DNA from: Gelidibacter sp039916245
GTDB lineage: Bacteria > Bacteroidota > Bacteroidia > Flavobacteriales > Flavobacteriaceae
Length of the DNA: 6,848 nt
Assembly: GCF_039916245.1 (NCBI RefSeq)
Contig: NZ_JBDSLS010000291.1
Span: 1 to 6,848, forward strand
Direction: 5' to 3'
Part shown: one piece after another, positions 4,220 to 6,848 of the stretch
Numbering within the stretch: position 1 is the first letter of the stretch
Layout of the letters: each line of letters starts with the position of its first letter
Position numbers and translations under genes: made by a program
Notes under the pieces: generated by a model
Seen by the model: the letters and a program-made list of their open reading frames with translations, nothing else
What the model was told of the DNA's origin: nothing
Databases searched by the model: none

Positions 4220-5992
4220 ATGCAGCATCTTAAAGAAACAGCGAAGGATACACATAAGTCACAGCCTAAAATCACAATGAAACACGCTTTCAGAACGATA
4301 ATTTGGCCACGACGAAATATTGTTTTTATTGGTTTAATCCTGATTGTGATACGGAGTTTGTCCGGTTTGGTTTTACCGTGGCAGAGTAAAGTTTTGTTGG
4401 ATGACGTGGTGCCGCACAAAGACTACTCACAATTATATACCCTAATCGCTATAGTCATAAGCGCCATAACCATTCAGGCCGTAACGTCCTATTTGTTGAC
4501 CAGAATATTAAGCGTACAATCACAATATTTAATCAGCGAACTGAGATGTCAAGTACAGAAAAAAGTATTGTCCCTGCCGATCAGGTTCTTTGATAATGCC
4601 AAATCTGGTGCGCTTGTTTCACGGATAATGAACGATGTTGAAGGTGTTCGAAATCTGATTGGTACAGGTCTGGTACAATTAGTGGGCGGTTCCTTTACCG
4701 CTATTGTATCCTTGATTATTTTGATAAAACTGAATGCTTGGATGACACTCTTTGTATTTGTGCCCCTGTCCATATTTGGTTTTATTGCCTTGAAAGCCTT
4801 TAAATTTATTCGTCCAATTTTTAGATTGCGGGGAAAAATTAATGCCGAGGTCACTGGGCGGTTGACCGAAACACTTGCGGGCGTTCGTGTGATTAAAGCA
4901 TTTAATTCAGAAAAACAAGAAAATATTGTTTTTGAAAAAGGGGTTGACAAATTGTATCAAAATGTCAAAAAGAGTTTAACCGCAACCGCTCTGATGACCA
5001 GTTCTTCCACGTTTTTAATTGGCGTCGCTACCACTGGAATTATGGGAATTGGGGGTTATTCGATGATGATTGGCGAAATGACCGTAGGTGATTTTTTATT
5101 CTTCACTCTAATCCTTGGTTTTATGATCGCTCCGATTGTGCAAATGAGTGATATCGGAAGTCAGCTCACAGAAGCATTGGCGGGTTTAGATAGAACGGAA
5201 GAACTGATGAATATGACCGCGGAAGAAGATGACAAAGAAAGAACGATTCAATTGCACACTTTAAAAGGCGATATTGAATTTAAGGATGTTTCATTTTCTT
5301 ATGCTGAAGGGAAAGAAGTGTTACATAATATAAATTTTAAAGCGCCAGCGGGTTCTGTGACTGCTTTGGTAGGGAGTTCAGGCTCGGGGAAATCGACCAT
5401 TGCAGGATTATCGGCGACATTTTTGACCCCAATATCGGGTAAAGTCACGATTGATAATCAGGATTTATCGAAAGTTAGACTAAGCAGCTACCGACAACAT
5501 TTGGGGGTTGTTTTACAAGATGAATTTTTATTTGAAGGCACTATTCGTGAAAACATCATGTTCCCAAGACCCAATGCCACTGAAAAAGAATTGCATAAGG
5601 CCATAAACACAGCCTATGTCAACGAATTTACCGATAGGTTTGATGATGGTTTAGAAACCTTGATTGGCGAAAGAGGGGTAAAGCTTTCTGGTGGTCAACG
5701 CCAACGCTTAGCGATAGCTCGTGCTATTTTGGCCAACCCAAAAATTATTATTTTGGACGAAGCTACTTCAAGTTTAGATACCGAAAGTGAAGCATTAATT
5801 CAGAAAAGTTTAGCCGAACTCATAAAAGACAGAACCACTATTGTCATCGCCCATCGTTTAAGTACCATTAAAAAAGCAGATCAGATTTTGGTCATCGAAG
5901 CTGGCCATATTGTAGAACGTGGCACTCATGACCAATTAATTGCTAAAGAAGGTCGGTATTATGAATTATATACCTATCAATCCAAAATATAA
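4220..5992 (+). CDS. ABC exporter half-transporter (fused membrane domain and ATPase, MsbA/LmrA-like)
   Basis: A 590-residue type IV ABC exporter subunit that would work as a dimer in the inner membrane, pumping a lipid, peptide or drug-like substrate outward with ATP. A polar N-terminus is followed by six likely membrane helices near residues 34-54, 72-93, 148-170, 174-194, 259-281 and 289-311. RFFDNAKSGALVSRIMNDVE (122-141) is the usual intracellular loop, and ETLAGVRVIKAFNSE (217-231) the usual coupling region. The ATPase domain starts near 350, with A-loop Tyr361, Walker A GSSGSGKST (385-393), Q-loop Gln433, signature LSGGQ (489-493), Walker B IIILDE with Asp513 and catalytic Glu514, D-loop SSLD, and H-loop His545. 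All motifs are intact, so the protein should be active. The length is normal for the family. It stands alone on the plus strand, with no partner half-transporter, membrane fusion protein or outer-membrane channel in view, so the substrate cannot be inferred. A TetR/MarR-type regulator might be expected but none is seen. Confidence 0.97.
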   Translation: MQHLKETAKDTHKSQPKITMKHAFRTIIWPRRNIVFIGLILIVIRSLSGLVLPWQSKVLLDDVVPHKDYSQLYTLIAIVISAITIQAVTSYLLTRILSVQSQYLISELRCQVQKKVLSLPIRFFDNAKSGALVSRIMNDVEGVRNLIGTGLVQLVGGSFTAIVSLIILIKLNAWMTLFVFVPLSIFGFIALKAFKFIRPIFRLRGKINAEVTGRLTETLAGVRVIKAFNSEKQENIVFEKGVDKLYQNVKKSLTATALMTSSSTFLIGVATTGIMGIGGYSMMIGEMTVGDFLFFTLILGFMIAPIVQMSDIGSQLTEALAGLDRTEELMNMTAEEDDKERTIQLHTLKGDIEFKDVSFSYAEGKEVLHNINFKAPAGSVTALVGSSGSGKSTIAGLSATFLTPISGKVTIDNQDLSKVRLSSYRQHLGVVLQDEFLFEGTIRENIMFPRPNATEKELHKAINTAYVNEFTDRFDDGLETLIGERGVKLSGGQRQRLAIARAILANPKIIILDEATSSLDTESEALIQKSLAELIKDRTTIVIAHRLSTIKKADQILVIEAGHIVERGTHDQLIAKEGRYYELYTYQSKI

Positions 5993-6053
5993 ATCATTGG
6001 GATCGTGCAGTTTATATTTTCGATTGGGTTGCCATTTTATAAGTTGACGCCGT

Positions 6054-6123
6054 GTCAGCGACTGGTGTTAAGCTGCATAATAGAATGTGGTAAGTTTCTT
6101 TTTGAGATAATTCGTCAGCGACT
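6054..6123 (+). repeat. 10-bp direct repeat GTCAGCGACT
   Basis: GTCAGCGACT occurs at 6054-6063 and again at 6114-6123, 60 bp apart. The second copy runs into TTTTTT, and the first lies in a small GC-rich pocket (GACGCCGTGTCAGCGACTGG). Its role is unknown; it may be part of the 3' region of the exporter transcript or a relic of repeat decay. Confidence 0.4.
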
Positions 6124-6433
6124 TTTTTAATTAAAGCCACAGTAAGTAGATTGTGTTTTTTTGAGTAAAATCTTTTCCTGCCGATTGGAAGATTCTGTGG
6201 ATTTTAAATGAGGTTGATGCCTAAAGTTTTTTAAGTTTGAAATTATAATTGGAGGTGTTTTTTTAGCTTTCGCTTAAACTTTGTCGGTATGGTAGTTGAC
6301 CTTATGAATACTCAACCACAAAGAATTATCAAGCTAATAATACAATGCGTGAAATTAATGCTTTTGGTTTTATGGGGTGGGGGTTTATTATAGATCAGTC
6401 ACGGTACTTGTTGCAAATGAGCGCTAGCCATGG

Positions 6434-6490
6434 CAGTTTATTTCATTAGGGCGTTTGGTTCCCCGAAAAGGGTAACCACCGCGCTCTCGC
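6434..6490 (+). repeat. Dispersed repeat element, copy 1 (57 bp shared part)
   Basis: The segment starting CAGTTTATTTCATTAGGGCG aligns without gaps to 6792-6848 at 45 of 57 positions. Within it, TGGTTCCC (6455-6462) and GGGTAACCA (6470-6478) form a stem around a CGAAAA loop with one bulged base. It leads directly into the GC-rich inverted repeat 6478-6560. The layout (GGGCGTTTGGTTCC, hairpin, ACCACCGCGCT.TCGC, loop, CATCGCTAACGCGG) is one I recall from intergenic repeats of flavobacterial chromosomes; it encodes nothing obvious. Confidence 0.75.
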
Positions 6491-6560
6491 CCCTCACTTT
6501 TTACGGTCGCTATGGCGCCCATAAAAGAGTTCAAGCAACGGGCTCCATCGCTAACGCGGC
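6478..6560. repeat. Long imperfect inverted repeat inside repeat copy 1
   Basis: CCGCG (6479-6483) pairs with CGCGG (6555-6559). An inner arm CTTTTTACGG (about 6497-6506) can pair imperfectly with CCCATAAAAGAG (6518-6529) around a GC-rich loop. The structure could be a large stem-loop in RNA or a cruciform in DNA. The GC content is well above that of the flanking sequence. Confidence 0.5.
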
Positions 6561-6697
6561 TTAGTCAGAATTTATAAAATGATAGCGATTGTATTTAAAG
6601 GGGAGCATTCTCTTTATACTAAAGTCCATCATGTCTCAATTATGAACTAGCGTTTGTTTGCATTGGTTCTGTAAGAAATCATATTTAATCATAAAAA

Positions 6698-6715
6698 ATC
6701 AGCGTCATCGGCGTT
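6698..6715 (+). repeat. 9-bp tandem repeat ATC(A/G)GCGT(C/T)
   Basis: ATCAGCGTC (6698-6706) is followed at once by ATCGGCGTT (6707-6715), after an A-rich run. This AAATC-GCG-TCATC-GCG-TTCC form resembles the AATCTGCGTCATCTGCG-type intergenic text common in Bacteroidota; the link is from memory. Confidence 0.35.
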
Positions 6716-6791
6716 CCATTCGTTCAGTTCATTCAAGTGTCAACTCTTATATAATAAGGATGGAGCTACAATTTCCATATAATATAAGGAA

Positions 6792-6848
6792 CAGTCAATT
6801 TCATTATGGCATTTGGTTTCCTGAAAAGGTCCACCACCATGTTCTCGC
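6792..6848 (+). repeat. Dispersed repeat element, copy 2, cut by the window edge
   Basis: It aligns without gaps to 6434-6490 (45 of 57 identical) and continues past the window. Most differences are C-to-T or G-to-A relative to copy 1 (GGCG to GGCA, CCCC to TCCT, GCGC to ATGT), and the hairpin pairing is weakened, so this copy appears the more decayed of the two. Confidence 0.75.

Larger units (their letters stand above)
5993..6848. other. 856-bp gene-free region rich in repeats
   Basis: Downstream of the ABC exporter I find no convincing coding region on either strand. The longest candidate is a minus-strand open stretch (6203-6012, 63 codons, ending in MATQSKI) with no start codon near its beginning. 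A 29-codon plus-strand frame (6304-6393) has no ribosome binding site. The region contains a 10-bp direct repeat (6054 and 6114), a hairpin at about 6168-6195, a repeated 57-bp element (6434 and 6792), a GC-rich potential stem-loop (6478-6560) and a 9-bp tandem repeat (6698-6715). No tRNA, tmRNA or other RNA gene is recognised. Confidence 0.55.

Noticed and set aside
4204..4950. Minus-strand frames inside the ABC exporter
   Set aside because: Antisense shadows of a gene whose own frame carries every family motif.
6304..6393. 29-codon plus-strand frame with a hydrophobic end (MNTQPQRIIKLIIQC...)
   Set aside because: It could be a tiny membrane peptide, but there is no ribosome binding site and no recognisable relative; open frames of this size are expected by chance.
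6455..6478. GGTTCC...-type stem that looks a little like a tRNA T-arm
   Set aside because: No acceptor, D or anticodon arms can be found at the required spacing; it is the hairpin of the repeat element.
1..6848. CRISPR array, toxin-antitoxin pair, retron, phage defence or integron features
   Set aside because: I looked for regular spaced repeats, reverse transcriptase or nuclease motifs and small paired genes; none is present. The ATT repeat is a simple microsatellite.

Overview
The window looks like chromosomal DNA from a low-GC member of the Bacteroidota, most likely a marine or soil flavobacterium. This rests on AT-rich spacers, mostly weak Shine-Dalgarno sites, protein sequences that read like flavobacterial versions of their families, and intergenic repeats of a kind I associate with Flavobacteriia. 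The organism call is inference; there is no rRNA or other marker gene.

Left part (1-3575): every gene here is on the minus strand, and all are small single-domain proteins of two folds, SRPBCC/START-like (AHSA1, polyketide-cyclase type) and VOC (glyoxalase/PhnB-like), followed by the start of an ABM-type monooxygenase running off the left edge. In transcription order: VOC protein (3575-3147); PhnB-like VOC protein (3122-2685); a spacer with a 26-codon mini-ORF; membrane-anchored SRPBCC protein (2406-1867); a decayed AHSA1-type SRPBCC pseudogene (1804-1364); a second PhnB-like VOC protein (1342-908); an AHSA1-type SRPBCC protein (893-453); then, after a gene-free spacer, an ABM-domain protein (150 to beyond 1). 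Spacings of 14-24 bp suggest two short operons, 3575-2685 and 2406-453. The two PhnB-like proteins are clear paralogues.

Middle (3576-4219): a 644-bp spacer between the divergent blocks, with a few small palindromes and perhaps a worn transposase fragment. Right part: one complete half-size ABC exporter, fused membrane domain and ATPase, on the plus strand (4220-5992), with all ATPase motifs intact.

Right end (5993-6848): no convincing gene. It holds repeats, notably two diverged 57-bp copies of one element (6434-6490 and 6792-6848, 45/57 identical); the first leads into a GC-rich potential stem-loop and the second is cut by the window edge.

I see no defence system, CRISPR array, complete mobile element or other obviously new machinery. 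The most informative hidden items are the full-length pseudogene at 1364-1804 (four stops and two compensating frameshifts) and the perfect (ATT)8 microsatellite that is the entire spacer between the two VOC genes at 3123-3146.
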